Assembly: GCA_023417515.1 (NCBI GenBank)
Contig: JAEZFL010000080.1
Span: 1-8,472 of the forward strand
Reading direction: 5' to 3'
Source: Pseudomonadota bacterium
GTDB lineage: Bacteria > Pseudomonadota > Alphaproteobacteria > Sphingomonadales > Sphingomonadaceae
Length of the DNA stretch: 8,472 nucleotides
Part shown: positions 1 to 5,752 of the stretch, one piece after another
How positions within the stretch are numbered: position 1 is the stretch's first letter
Layout of the letters: each line of letters begins with the position of its first letter
Notes under the pieces: generated by a model
Databases searched by the model: none
The model's input: the letters and a program-made list of their open reading frames with translations, nothing else
What the model was told of the DNA's origin: nothing
Program-made: the position numbers and the translations under genes

Positions 1-882
1 GGTAAAGACATAGGGGCGGCAGACCAGGCGCATGATCTCGAACTTGGGGTGGTTCGAGACGCAGAAGCCGCCGACGGTGCCGACCGACTTGGAGAAGGTG
101 CCGATCACGAAATCGACCTGGTCGAGCACGCCCTGCGCTTCGGCGACGCCGCGGCCATGTTCGCCGATAAAGCCCATCGAATGCGCTTCGTCGACCAGGA
201 CCATCGCGCCATAGGATTTGGCCAGCGTGACCATTTCCTTGAGCGGCGCGAGGTCGCCGAGCATCGAATAGACGCCTTCGAGGACGACCAGCTTGCCGGC
301 GTCGGCGGGAATCCGGGCGAGGCGCTTCTCCAGCGCGGTGATGTCGTTGTGGCGGAAGGGTACGATCTCGGCGTCCCCCATCTTGCAGCCGTCATAGATC
401 GACGCGTGGCTGTCGATGTCGAGGACGATGTAATCGCCCTTGCCGGCGATGGTGGAGATGATCCCGAGATTGGCCTGGTAGCCGGTCGAGAACACCATGG
501 CATGGTCCATGGCGTAGAAGTCCTTGAGCGCCTCCTCGCATTCCTTGTGGCCCTGGTAGGTGCCGTTGAGGACTCGGCTTCCGGTGGTGCCCGAGCCGAA
601 CTCGTCGAGCGCCTTCTTGCCGGCCGCGATGACGTCCGGGTCGAACGTCATGCCCATATAATTGTAGGTGCCGAGAAGGATCGTCTCGCGGCCGTTGCAG
701 ATGGCGCGGGTCGGCGAGAGGACCTTCTCCATGACCAGGCCGAACGGGTCCTTGAGCCCGGTCGCGAGCAGGCCTTCGCGCTGCGCGATGAGCGGGTCGA
801 ACTTGGAGAAGAGGTCGCGGCCATGGCCTTCCGGGGCAGGCGCCGCGGCTGGGTCCAGGCTGTCGATTCCGGCTTCGGTCAC
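1..882 (-). CDS. spt: Serine palmitoyltransferase, N-terminal 294 residues (gene runs off the window)
   Basis: PLP-dependent alpha-oxoamine synthase that condenses L-serine with an acyl thioester to give 3-oxo-sphinganine, the first step of sphingolipid synthesis; bacterial forms are soluble homodimers. The translation reads through TYNYMGMTFDPDVIAAGKKA, DSHASIYDG, VYSMLGDLAPLKEM, DEAHSMGF and GTFSKSVGTVGGF, close to the Sphingomonas enzyme as I recall it. Counting from the GTG at 880-882 puts the PLP lysine at K265, the cofactor-stacking histidine at H159 and the cofactor-contacting D231 and H234. These match the S. paucimobilis numbering and support this start. An ATG five bases upstream is followed at once by a stop, so it cannot be used. 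A strong AGGGAGGA ribosome site lies six bases before the GTG. The missing C-terminus should be about 120-130 residues. The gene lies downstream of its acyl carrier protein on the same strand. The alternative family members (KBL, BioF) fit less well because of the long N-terminal segment and the exact residue register. Confidence 0.95.
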   Translation of the reverse strand, partial: MTEAGIDSLDPAAAPAPEGHGRDLFSKFDPLIAQREGLLATGLKDPFGLVMEKVLSPTRAICNGRETILLGTYNYMGMTFDPDVIAAGKKALDEFGSGTTGSRVLNGTYQGHKECEEALKDFYAMDHAMVFSTGYQANLGIISTIAGKGDYIVLDIDSHASIYDGCKMGDAEIVPFRHNDITALEKRLARIPADAGKLVVLEGVYSMLGDLAPLKEMVTLAKSYGAMVLVDEAHSMGFIGEHGRGVAEAQGVLDQVDFVIGTFSKSVGTVGGFCVSNHPKFEIMRLVCRPYVFT

Positions 883-887
883 TTCAT

Positions 888-894
888 TCCTCCC
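888..894 (-). promoter_or_regulatory. Strong ribosome binding site of spt that fixes the GTG start
   Basis: On the minus strand the sequence GGGAGGA is followed six bases later by GTG. The in-frame neighbour ATG AAG TGA is a dead end, so this site assigns translation to the GTG. The GGGAGG core is complementary to a CCUCCCC arm of the adjacent palindromic repeat (909-915). Confidence 0.7.
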
Positions 895-906
895 TGCCGC
901 GAAAAG

Positions 907-1019
907 GTGGGGAGGGGGACCATGCGCAGCATGGTGGAGGGGCTATGCACGGGCCCCTCCAGCCCCTCCACCACCCTTCGGGTGGTCTTCCTCCCCATAA
1001 GCTTCGCTCACAGGGAGGA
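907..1019. repeat. Composite palindromic intergenic repeat between the ACP gene and spt
   Basis: Nested perfect inverted repeats fill this gap: CCATGC/GCATGG (920-925 with 929-934), TGGAGGGGC/GCCCCTCCA (935-943 with 953-961), ACCACCC/GGGTGGT (970-976 with 980-986), and outer arms GGGGAGG (909-915) and CCTCCCC (990-996). The outer pairing extends across two mismatches to positions 921 and 984, competing there with the inner stems. Elements of this composition are scattered between genes in many sphingomonad and caulobacterial genomes (general knowledge). If transcribed with the ACP-spt message it would fold into a multi-stem structure, either moderating read-through into spt or stabilising the upstream ACP segment. 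Confidence 0.7.
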
Positions 1020-1022
1020 TTA

Positions 1023-1274
1023 TCATTGCTCGGACTTCCGCAGCGCCTCGATCGCGTCGACGAGCTGGCCGACCGTCTCGATCTCCGCCTGCATGTTCAT
1101 CGTGATGAGGATGTCGAACTCGTCCTCGACCGAGGCGACGAAATCCATCACCACCAGGCTGTCCCACTCGAGATCGCCCGCGAAGGTGGTGGTTTCGGTA
1201 AGCGCGGCATTCTTCTTGTTGAATGGCGCGATCAGCTCTGCGACCTTGTCGAAGGTCTGGTCCCGGTCTGTCAT
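1023..1274 (-). CDS. Acyl carrier protein of the sphingolipid pathway
   Basis: An 83-residue acidic protein of acyl carrier protein size. The motif E-W-D-S-L-V-V-M-D-F places the 4'-phosphopantetheine-accepting serine at S39, followed by the acidic helix II-III region. This is the usual carrier protein fold. It is not the housekeeping AcpP, which has the DSLD/TVELVM signature. It lies immediately upstream of spt on the same strand. In Sphingomonas and Caulobacter a specialised ACP encoded beside spt supplies the acyl chain for the Spt reaction (established). By inference this protein carries the acyl-thioester substrate of the downstream enzyme. The ATG at 1272-1274 has an AAAGGG-type ribosome site about five bases away. 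The 140-base gap to spt is long for an operon and is filled by the palindromic repeat. The region upstream is shared with the divergent membrane-protein gene. Confidence 0.9.
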   Translation of the reverse strand: MTDRDQTFDKVAELIAPFNKKNAALTETTTFAGDLEWDSLVVMDFVASVEDEFDILITMNMQAEIETVGQLVDAIEALRKSEQ

Positions 1275-1376
1275 GGCTGCCCTTTAGGTGGGATGGGTGC
1301 GCCCTGCCAAGCGATTAGGGCTGAACCGCGGCAGCGTGGCGGCGAAGCCGTCGGCCGATCGAAGGGGGAGACGTTT

Positions 1377-1916
1377 ATGGTGGAGGATGCGGGCGCACAG
1401 GCGCCGAAAGGATTTCCGCCCAATTCAATTCATGCGGTGCGGACTGCGCAGCAAATCCACGTCAGCTTGTCGCAAATGGCCGACCAGAAGGCCAACATGC
1501 TGCTCGCCGCGACCTTCCTGGTGTTCACCATCGCGCTGGGCCAGGCGAGCGATTCCGCCGAGCCGCTGCCGCTTCTGATCCTCGGCGTCGGCGCCTTCTT
1601 CTCGGCGGTGCTGTCGATCCTGGCGGTGATGCCTGCCACCCGGTTCCGGACCGGCGGGCGGCTCAACGTGCTGTTCTTCGGCTCGTTCGAGCAATTGAGC
1701 GAGGAGGAGTTCCTCGAGCGGGTGATGACCGAGCTTCGATCGGAGGAAGGCTTCCTCACGATCATGCTGCGCGACCTGTACCAGAATGGCGTGGTGCTCG
1801 CGCGCAAGAAATACCGCCTGCTCGGCCACGCCTACCGGACGTTCCTGGCCGGGCTGTGCCTCAGCTTCCTCGCTTTCGTCGTCAGTCTCTTCGTGAACCT
1901 GCCGACGATTATCTGA
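1377..1916 (+). CDS. PycTM-like (DUF5706) three-helix membrane protein
   Basis: A 179-residue protein. The segment H19-AVRTAQQIHVSLSQMADQKAN-MLLAATFLVFTIAL resembles the start of the Pycsar effector membrane family (PycTM, Pfam DUF5706), where a cytoplasmic helix containing 'ADxKAxxLL' runs into the first membrane span. Hydrophobic segments are at about residues 41-55, 63-84 and 155-176. Between spans 2 and 3 lies a charged, helix-rich soluble region (about 88-150, with FFGSFEQLSEEEFLERVM and LARKKYRLLGHAYRTF). In Pycsar defence, related proteins respond to cCMP or cUMP made by a partner cyclase and disrupt the inner membrane. Here no cyclase is present, so function is open: defence effector, or a housekeeping membrane protein of the sphingolipid locus. 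The ATG at 1377 is chosen because GGGGGAG lies six bases upstream. Longer upstream reading would run antisense through the ACP gene. It is divergent from the ACP and its stop overlaps the epimerase stop region by eight bases. Confidence 0.72.
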   Translation: MVEDAGAQAPKGFPPNSIHAVRTAQQIHVSLSQMADQKANMLLAATFLVFTIALGQASDSAEPLPLLILGVGAFFSAVLSILAVMPATRFRTGGRLNVLFFGSFEQLSEEEFLERVMTELRSEEGFLTIMLRDLYQNGVVLARKKYRLLGHAYRTFLAGLCLSFLAFVVSLFVNLPTII

Positions 1917-2835
1917 GCCAGCCTTCGGCGCGGTACCAGTCCGCCGTCTCGCGAAGGCCGGAAGGGGTGCGGACCTGGGGTTGCCAGATCGCGGGCGGCG
2001 GCCGCTTCGCTGCGGCGGCGACCCAGTCGGGATGGCAGAAATAGCGCACCCGATCGCGAGTCAGCTTGGCGTTCGAGCGGCGGACGAGGCGGTCGATTCC
2101 GGCGGCGCCGTGGAGGACGAGGCGCGGCATCGCCAGAGTTGCCGCGCGCTTGCCGAACACCCGGCCGAGCGTGCGCGCGAAATGGCGGTGGGTCCAGCCG
2201 TCGGCAATGCCGTCGTCGGGCTCGTAGGTCTCGGCCCAGCTGTCCTCGACGGGGATGACGTCGAGGATCAGGCGGCACAGATCCTCGACATGGATCAGCG
2301 AGAAGCGGCCGCGCGGCGGCAGCGCGACGAGTCCGCGCCGGGCCATCTTGAACAGCTCCAGTGTCTCGCGGTCGCCGGGGCCGTAGATGGCCGGCGGGCG
2401 GATGATCGTCCAGTTGAGGCCGGAGGCGGCGACGATCCGCTCCGACCTGGCCTTGGACCAGCCATAATCGGACAGCGACGGCTCGCGCGCGGAGAGCGAC
2501 GAGACGTGGATGAAGCGGCGCACGCCGGCGGCTCGCGCCGCATCGACCATCGCCGCGGTGCCGCCGGCATTGACCTGCTCGAACGCGGCTCGGCTCGGGC
2601 CGTTGATCATTCCGGCGATGTGGACGACGACGTCGGCGCCTTCGCACAGCCGGGCGAGGGTGTCGGGACGGTCGAGCGTGCCTTCGACCCACTCCACGCC
2701 CTCCTCCGGCGGCCGCCAGGCGCGGGTGAGCGCACGCACCGGATGGCCGCGCTCGCGGGCGAGGCGGATGAGGTGCTGCCCGACGAAGCCGGTGCCGCCG
2801 GTGACCGCGAGGGTGGGGAGGGGCGTGCGCTTCAC
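1909..2835 (-). CDS. NAD(P)-dependent epimerase/dehydratase (extended SDR), candidate ceramide reductase
   Basis: A 308-residue extended short-chain dehydrogenase. The nucleotide-binding glycine motif TGGTGFVG is at residues 12-19, the catalytic serine lies in VSSLS (112-115) and the YxxxK pair is Y124/K128 in YGWSK. The RPPAIYGPGD stretch (136-145) is typical of the epimerase family. The C-terminal region sets substrate specificity. Nearby spt and its ACP suggest a lipid role. In Caulobacter an SDR of this family encoded beside spt and its ACP is the ceramide reductase CerR (established there). Equivalence here is inference from position and family. The start is a GTG at 2833-2835, close before the first beta strand, with only a weak GAGCGG ribosome site. 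It lies 15 bases after the obgE stop, so the two genes are probably co-transcribed. Its TAA overlaps the 3' end of the convergent membrane-protein gene. A generic quinone/UDP-sugar type oxidoreductase remains possible. Confidence 0.85.
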   Translation of the reverse strand: MKRTPLPTLAVTGGTGFVGQHLIRLARERGHPVRALTRAWRPPEEGVEWVEGTLDRPDTLARLCEGADVVVHIAGMINGPSRAAFEQVNAGGTAAMVDAARAAGVRRFIHVSSLSAREPSLSDYGWSKARSERIVAASGLNWTIIRPPAIYGPGDRETLELFKMARRGLVALPPRGRFSLIHVEDLCRLILDVIPVEDSWAETYEPDDGIADGWTHRHFARTLGRVFGKRAATLAMPRLVLHGAAGIDRLVRRSNAKLTRDRVRYFCHPDWVAAAAKRPPPAIWQPQVRTPSGLRETADWYRAEGWLR

Positions 2836-2850
2836 CGCTTGCCGCTCGGC

Positions 2851-3897
2851 TCAGAGCGGGGACCAGTCGGAGGCGGGCTCTTCTTCGTCCTCCTCGATCG
2901 CGGCGCGGTCGAGCGTGCCGATATGCTGGATCAGCGCATCCAGAACCGCATCGACGCCGTCGCCGCTGACTCCGGACAGGCGCAGCACCTTCTGGCCCGC
3001 TTCCGCCTCGAGCTCGTCGGCGAGGGCGTCGGCGAGCTCGTCGTCGATCGTGTCGACCTTGTTAAGGGCGACGACCTGCGGCTTGGCCTCGACTCCGGCG
3101 CCATAAGCGACGAGCTCGTCGGCGACGGTTCGGTAGGCGGTCGCGACATCCTCAACATTGGCATCGACGAGGTGGAGAAGCACCCGGGTGCGCTCGATAT
3201 GGCCGAGGAACCGGTCGCCGATGCCGGCGCCGTCGACCGCACCCTCGATCAGGCCGGGAATGTCGGCGAGGACGAAGTCGACGCCCTTGTGGCGGACCAT
3301 TCCGAGCTTGGGCTGGAGCGTGGTGAACGGATAGTCGCCGACCTTGGCCTTGGCGTTGCTGACCGCGTTGAGGAAGGTCGACTTGCCCGCATTGGGAAGC
3401 CCGACGAGGCCGGCGTCGGCGAGCAGCTTGAGGCGAAGCCACACCCACATTTCCTCGCCCGGCCAGCCGGTGCCGTGCTGGCGGGGAGCGCGGTTGGTCG
3501 AGCTCTTGTAGCTGGCATTGCCGCGGCCGCCGTCGCCGCCGCGCAGGAGGACGATGCGCTGGCCGGCCTCGGTGAAGTCGGCGAGGACATGCTCCTTGTC
3601 GTCGGACAGGATCTGGGTGCCGACCGGGACCTTGATGACCAGGTCGTCGCCGCCCGCGCCGGTGCGGTTGGAGCCGGCGCCGCCCGTGCCGCGCTGGGCG
3701 CGGAAATGCTGGGTGTAGCGGAAGTCGATGAGCGTATTCAGGCCCTCGACCGCCTCGAACACGACGTCGCCGCCCTTGCCGCCGTCGCCGCCGTCGGGTC
3801 CGCCGAACTCGATGAACTTTTCACGGCGGAAGCTGACCGCGCCCGGGCCGCCGGCGCCGGAGCGGATGAAGATCTTCGCCTGGTCGAGAAAATGCAT
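2851..3897 (-). CDS. obgE: Obg-family GTPase ObgE/CgtA
   Basis: A 348-residue essential GTPase that binds the 50S subunit and links late ribosome assembly to growth and stress signalling. The glycine-rich Obg fold occupies about residues 1-158 (MHFLDQAKIFIRSGAGGPGA start, GGPDGGDGGKGGDV, GGDGGRGNASY). The G domain follows with G1 GLPNAGKS (166-173), a G2 threonine in DYPFTTLQP (188-196), G3 DIPG (212-215), G4 NKVD (279-282) and G5 SGVSG (308-312). A short acidic C-terminal tail (EEDEEEP) replaces a longer Obg C-terminal domain. Length and all motifs are normal. The ATG at 3895-3897 gives the canonical MHFLD start, although no clear ribosome site precedes it. It is followed 15 bases after its stop by the epimerase gene. 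Upstream, instead of the usual acetyltransferase/rpmA genes, come palindromic repeats and a regulator module. Confidence 0.97.
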   Translation of the reverse strand: MHFLDQAKIFIRSGAGGPGAVSFRREKFIEFGGPDGGDGGKGGDVVFEAVEGLNTLIDFRYTQHFRAQRGTGGAGSNRTGAGGDDLVIKVPVGTQILSDDKEHVLADFTEAGQRIVLLRGGDGGRGNASYKSSTNRAPRQHGTGWPGEEMWVWLRLKLLADAGLVGLPNAGKSTFLNAVSNAKAKVGDYPFTTLQPKLGMVRHKGVDFVLADIPGLIEGAVDGAGIGDRFLGHIERTRVLLHLVDANVEDVATAYRTVADELVAYGAGVEAKPQVVALNKVDTIDDELADALADELEAEAGQKVLRLSGVSGDGVDAVLDALIQHIGTLDRAAIEEDEEEPASDWSPL

Positions 3898-3950
3898 GGC
3901 CGCGACTTAGGAGGTCGGGGCGAGAGAGGGAAGGGCGCACTCTCCCCCGT

Positions 3951-4021
3951 CATGCCAGCGCAGGCTGGCATCTACCGAGCTGCCCGACCGGCCGCGGTAG
4001 GCCCCAGCCTTCGCTGGGGCG
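3951..4021. repeat. Pair of palindromic repeats between obgE and the VOC remnant
   Basis: Two perfect hairpins lie close together: ATGCCAGC/GCTGGCAT around a four-base loop (about 3952-3971), and CCCCAGC/GCTGGGG around CTTC (about 4002-4019). The pattern 'CGTCATGCCAGC...' followed by 'CCCCAGC CTTC GCTGGGG' matches, from general knowledge, an interspersed repeat family frequent in sphingomonad genomes. Its spurious translations (for example VMPAQAGI or MPACAGMT) are common. It is a different family from the repeat before spt. As a hairpin pair it may end transcription of the regulator/VOC unit before obgE, although no T-run follows. Confidence 0.7.
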
Positions 4022-4042
4022 ACGGAGGGCCTTGCCAGCGGC

Positions 4043-4195
4043 TCAGGGCCGGGCGTGGGTCGGCTGGTAGAGGCCGAGCTTCCAGCCGCCGGGCATGGCG
4101 ATGCCGATATTGGGGACCTCAAGCACATCGCGGAGGAAGGCGCGGTCGGCGGCGTCGTCCTTGGTGTAGATCATCACATGGGCGCCGCTGATCAT
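4043..4195 (-). pseudogene. Internally deleted VOC/glyoxalase-family gene remnant
   Basis: This open reading frame encodes only 50 residues. The first 30 or so (MISGAHVMIYTKDDAADRAF then LRDVLEVPN) look like the beginning of a VOC-family (glyoxalase/bleomycin-resistance type) protein. The last 18 (AMPGGWKLGLYQPTHARP) look like the end of the same kind of protein, where a beta strand with PGGG-LGLYQP closes the domain. The family usually has about 120 residues, so roughly 70 internal residues, including most metal or ligand positions, appear to be missing without loss of frame. This is recognised from memory of family sequences, not from an alignment. Its ATG overlaps the TGA of the upstream tetR-type gene in an ATGA, so translation was evidently coupled. 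It may be a decayed gene or, less likely, a functional micro-protein. Confidence 0.6.
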
Positions 4196-4803
4196 GGCCT
4201 GGCTCCCTTGCCGCGCTGGGCTTCCGGATGGTGGGCGGCAATCTGCGCCTTGAGGCTTTTCGAGGCAAGCGCTCGGGCGGAGTCGCGGGGGAGTCCAAGC
4301 GCCTCGGCGATCGCGCCGCCGAGCAGCGAATCGCCGAGCGCCGCGAGAACCAGCCACAAGGTGCTTTCCGGGACGTGATGCTCCTCGTGGCTCACGGTGA
4401 GCTGGTTCACGAGGGCGCGGATCGATTCGAGGATCGGGTTCAGCGCGTCGCGGTTGCGGGACAGGATCATCCAGGCGGCGAGCGCTCCGGCGCCCTGCTT
4501 GCCGAAGGCGTCGAAGGTGCGATCGACGATCTCGCGCGGATCGGCCTCACCTTGGCGGGCACGCTCGACGGTGTCGGCGATGGCTCGGGTGACCTGCTCG
4601 GCCATGGTTCGGGCGAGCTCGGCCTGGAGACCGGCCGCCGAGCCGAAATGGTGGAGGAGGTTGGCGTGGGTCTTGCCGATCTCGGCCGCCACCGCCTTCA
4701 GCGTCACCGCCTGCGGGCCCTGTTCGATCAGCAGCCGCCGAGCGGCCTCCAGCGCGGCTGCCCGGCTCTCGGCTGGCGACAGTCTCTCACGCACTATTGA
4801 CAT
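4192..4803 (-). CDS. TetR/AcrR-family transcriptional regulator
   Basis: A 203-residue one-component regulator. An N-terminal TetR DNA-binding domain spans about residues 10-58, with the helix-turn-helix around VTLKAVAAEIGKTHANLLHHF (33-53). The rest is an all-helical ligand-binding/dimerisation domain with no recognisable ligand signature. The start used is the ATG at 4801-4803. A GTG three codons later is an alternative. Neither has a visible ribosome site, and an AT-rich GATACT stands close upstream, so a leaderless message is possible. The gene is divergent from the ferritin-like hydrolase gene with 44 bases between start codons, and overlaps the VOC remnant by four bases. Family precedent suggests repression of itself and of the divergent gene; this is inference. 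Confidence 0.9.
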   Translation of the reverse strand: MSIVRERLSPAESRAAALEAARRLLIEQGPQAVTLKAVAAEIGKTHANLLHHFGSAAGLQAELARTMAEQVTRAIADTVERARQGEADPREIVDRTFDAFGKQGAGALAAWMILSRNRDALNPILESIRALVNQLTVSHEEHHVPESTLWLVLAALGDSLLGGAIAEALGLPRDSARALASKSLKAQIAAHHPEAQRGKGARP

Positions 4804-4825
4804 GAGTGTAAGTATCTTTCATTGC
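4797..4825 (+). promoter_or_regulatory. Candidate promoter of the hydrolase gene with an embedded TetR operator
   Basis: A perfect -35 hexamer TTGACA (4797-4802) overlaps the start codon of the divergent regulator. About 17 bases later a weak -10 (CATTGC region, 4820-4825) precedes the hydrolase ribosome site CAGGGAGA (4833-4840). The spacer contains the imperfect 15-base palindrome TGTAAGTATCTTTCA (4807-4821), a position where a bound TetR-type dimer would block polymerase on both genes. The weak -10 and imperfect symmetry keep this tentative. Confidence 0.4.
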
Positions 4826-4847
4826 CTAGGCCCAGGGAGATAGCCTG

Positions 4848-5693
4848 ATGAATCGCGTTGCGACACCCGCCGACCTGACGATCACGCCGCGCGACCGGCG
4901 CTTCGGCCGGGGGCTTGCGCCCAATCGCTGGTGGGTGGCGAACGATCCAATCGCGACCGCCTTCTACAACGCGCTGTCGGCGACCTTTCCCAGGGGCGAG
5001 GGCTTTTTCGTCGAGAGCGTTCGCGCCTTCCGCGACGGCGCACCCGACAAGCTCGCCCAGGAGATCCGCGCCTTCACCACCCAGGAGGTGATGCACAGCC
5101 GCGAGCATGTCGCCTTCAACAAGAGAGCGGTCGACGCGGGCTACGACCTCACCAGGCTCGAGCAGCGCGTCGTGTGGCGGCTCGACATCGTCAAGTCGAA
5201 GCACCCGATCGTCAGCCTCGCCGCGACCATGTGCCTCGAGCATTTCACCGCGATCCTCGCCCACGAGCTTCTGCGCGACCCGCGCCACCTCAAGGATGCC
5301 GATTCCGAGGCCGCGGCCCTGTGGCGCTGGCACGCGATCGAGGAGATCGAGCATAAGGGCGTCGCCTACGACACCTGGCGTCACGCCACCGAGGACTGGC
5401 CGCGCTTCAAGCGCTGGAAGGTCAAGGCCAAGGTGATGCTTCTCGTCACCCGCAACTTCCTCGTCGACCGCTCGATGGGCGTAAGCGAGCTGCTCCGCCA
5501 GGACGGCATCACCGGCTTTGCGGCATGGCGGCGGATGCTGTGGTTCGCCTTCGTCCGGCCGGGCATGATGAGGAAGATCCTCGGCGCCTGGGCGAGCTTC
5601 TTCATGCCGGGCTTCCACCCCTGGAACCACGACGACCGCAAGCTGATCGCGCGTGCCGAGCAGCAGCTCTCGGCCCAGCCCGCGCTCGCCTGA
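4848..5693 (+). CDS. Ferritin-like predicted metal-dependent hydrolase (PF10118/COG3687 type)
   Basis: A 281-residue soluble, helix-rich protein of the family annotated 'predicted metal-dependent hydrolase'. Possible di-metal ligands are E56 (EGFFVESVR), E80/H83 in the ExxH of TTQEVMHSREH, E131/H132 in CLEHFT, and E156/H159 in the ExxH of HAIEEIEHKG. Two ExxH motifs plus two isolated glutamates is the pattern of a ferritin-like diiron site, so an oxidative rather than hydrolytic reaction is possible. The substrate is unknown; the late segment with FFMPGFHPWNHDD is a conserved family ending. The ATG has CAGGGAGA seven bases upstream. It stands alone on the plus strand, divergent from the TetR-type regulator, and ends before a hairpin. 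Pairing of such genes with TetR regulators is frequent in proteobacteria, in my general knowledge. A role in lipid or xenobiotic metabolism is only a guess. Confidence 0.85.
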   Translation: MNRVATPADLTITPRDRRFGRGLAPNRWWVANDPIATAFYNALSATFPRGEGFFVESVRAFRDGAPDKLAQEIRAFTTQEVMHSREHVAFNKRAVDAGYDLTRLEQRVVWRLDIVKSKHPIVSLAATMCLEHFTAILAHELLRDPRHLKDADSEAAALWRWHAIEEIEHKGVAYDTWRHATEDWPRFKRWKVKAKVMLLVTRNFLVDRSMGVSELLRQDGITGFAAWRRMLWFAFVRPGMMRKILGAWASFFMPGFHPWNHDDRKLIARAEQQLSAQPALA

Positions 5694-5718
5694 CGCTTCG
5701 ATCAAGGCGGCACAAATA

Positions 5719-5741
5719 AGCCCTCCCCACGAGGGGGAGGG
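5719..5741. terminator. Hairpin between convergent hydrolase and acetyltransferase genes
   Basis: GCCCTCCCC and GGGGAGGGC form a perfect nine-base stem around a loop of about five bases (ACGAG). It sits between two converging stop codons, so it could end transcription from both sides. Neither side has a long T-run, so it may be a repeat-derived or weak terminator. Confidence 0.55.
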
Positions 5742-5752
5742 CGGTCCAATTG

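Noticed and set aside
49..1287. A 412-codon open frame on the plus strand
   Set aside because: It is antisense to spt and the acyl carrier protein gene and has no family resemblance.
1275..1376. TTGGCA-17-CTAAAG on the minus strand as a promoter for the acyl carrier protein gene
   Set aside because: The -10 would lie almost on the ribosome site and force a leaderless start, which conflicts with the visible AAAGGG site; too weak to list.
1981..4191. A 736-codon open frame on the plus strand
   Set aside because: It runs antisense to the epimerase and obgE genes, whose motifs are unmistakable. It is a high-GC mirror frame with a composition-driven Ala/Gly/Asp-rich translation.
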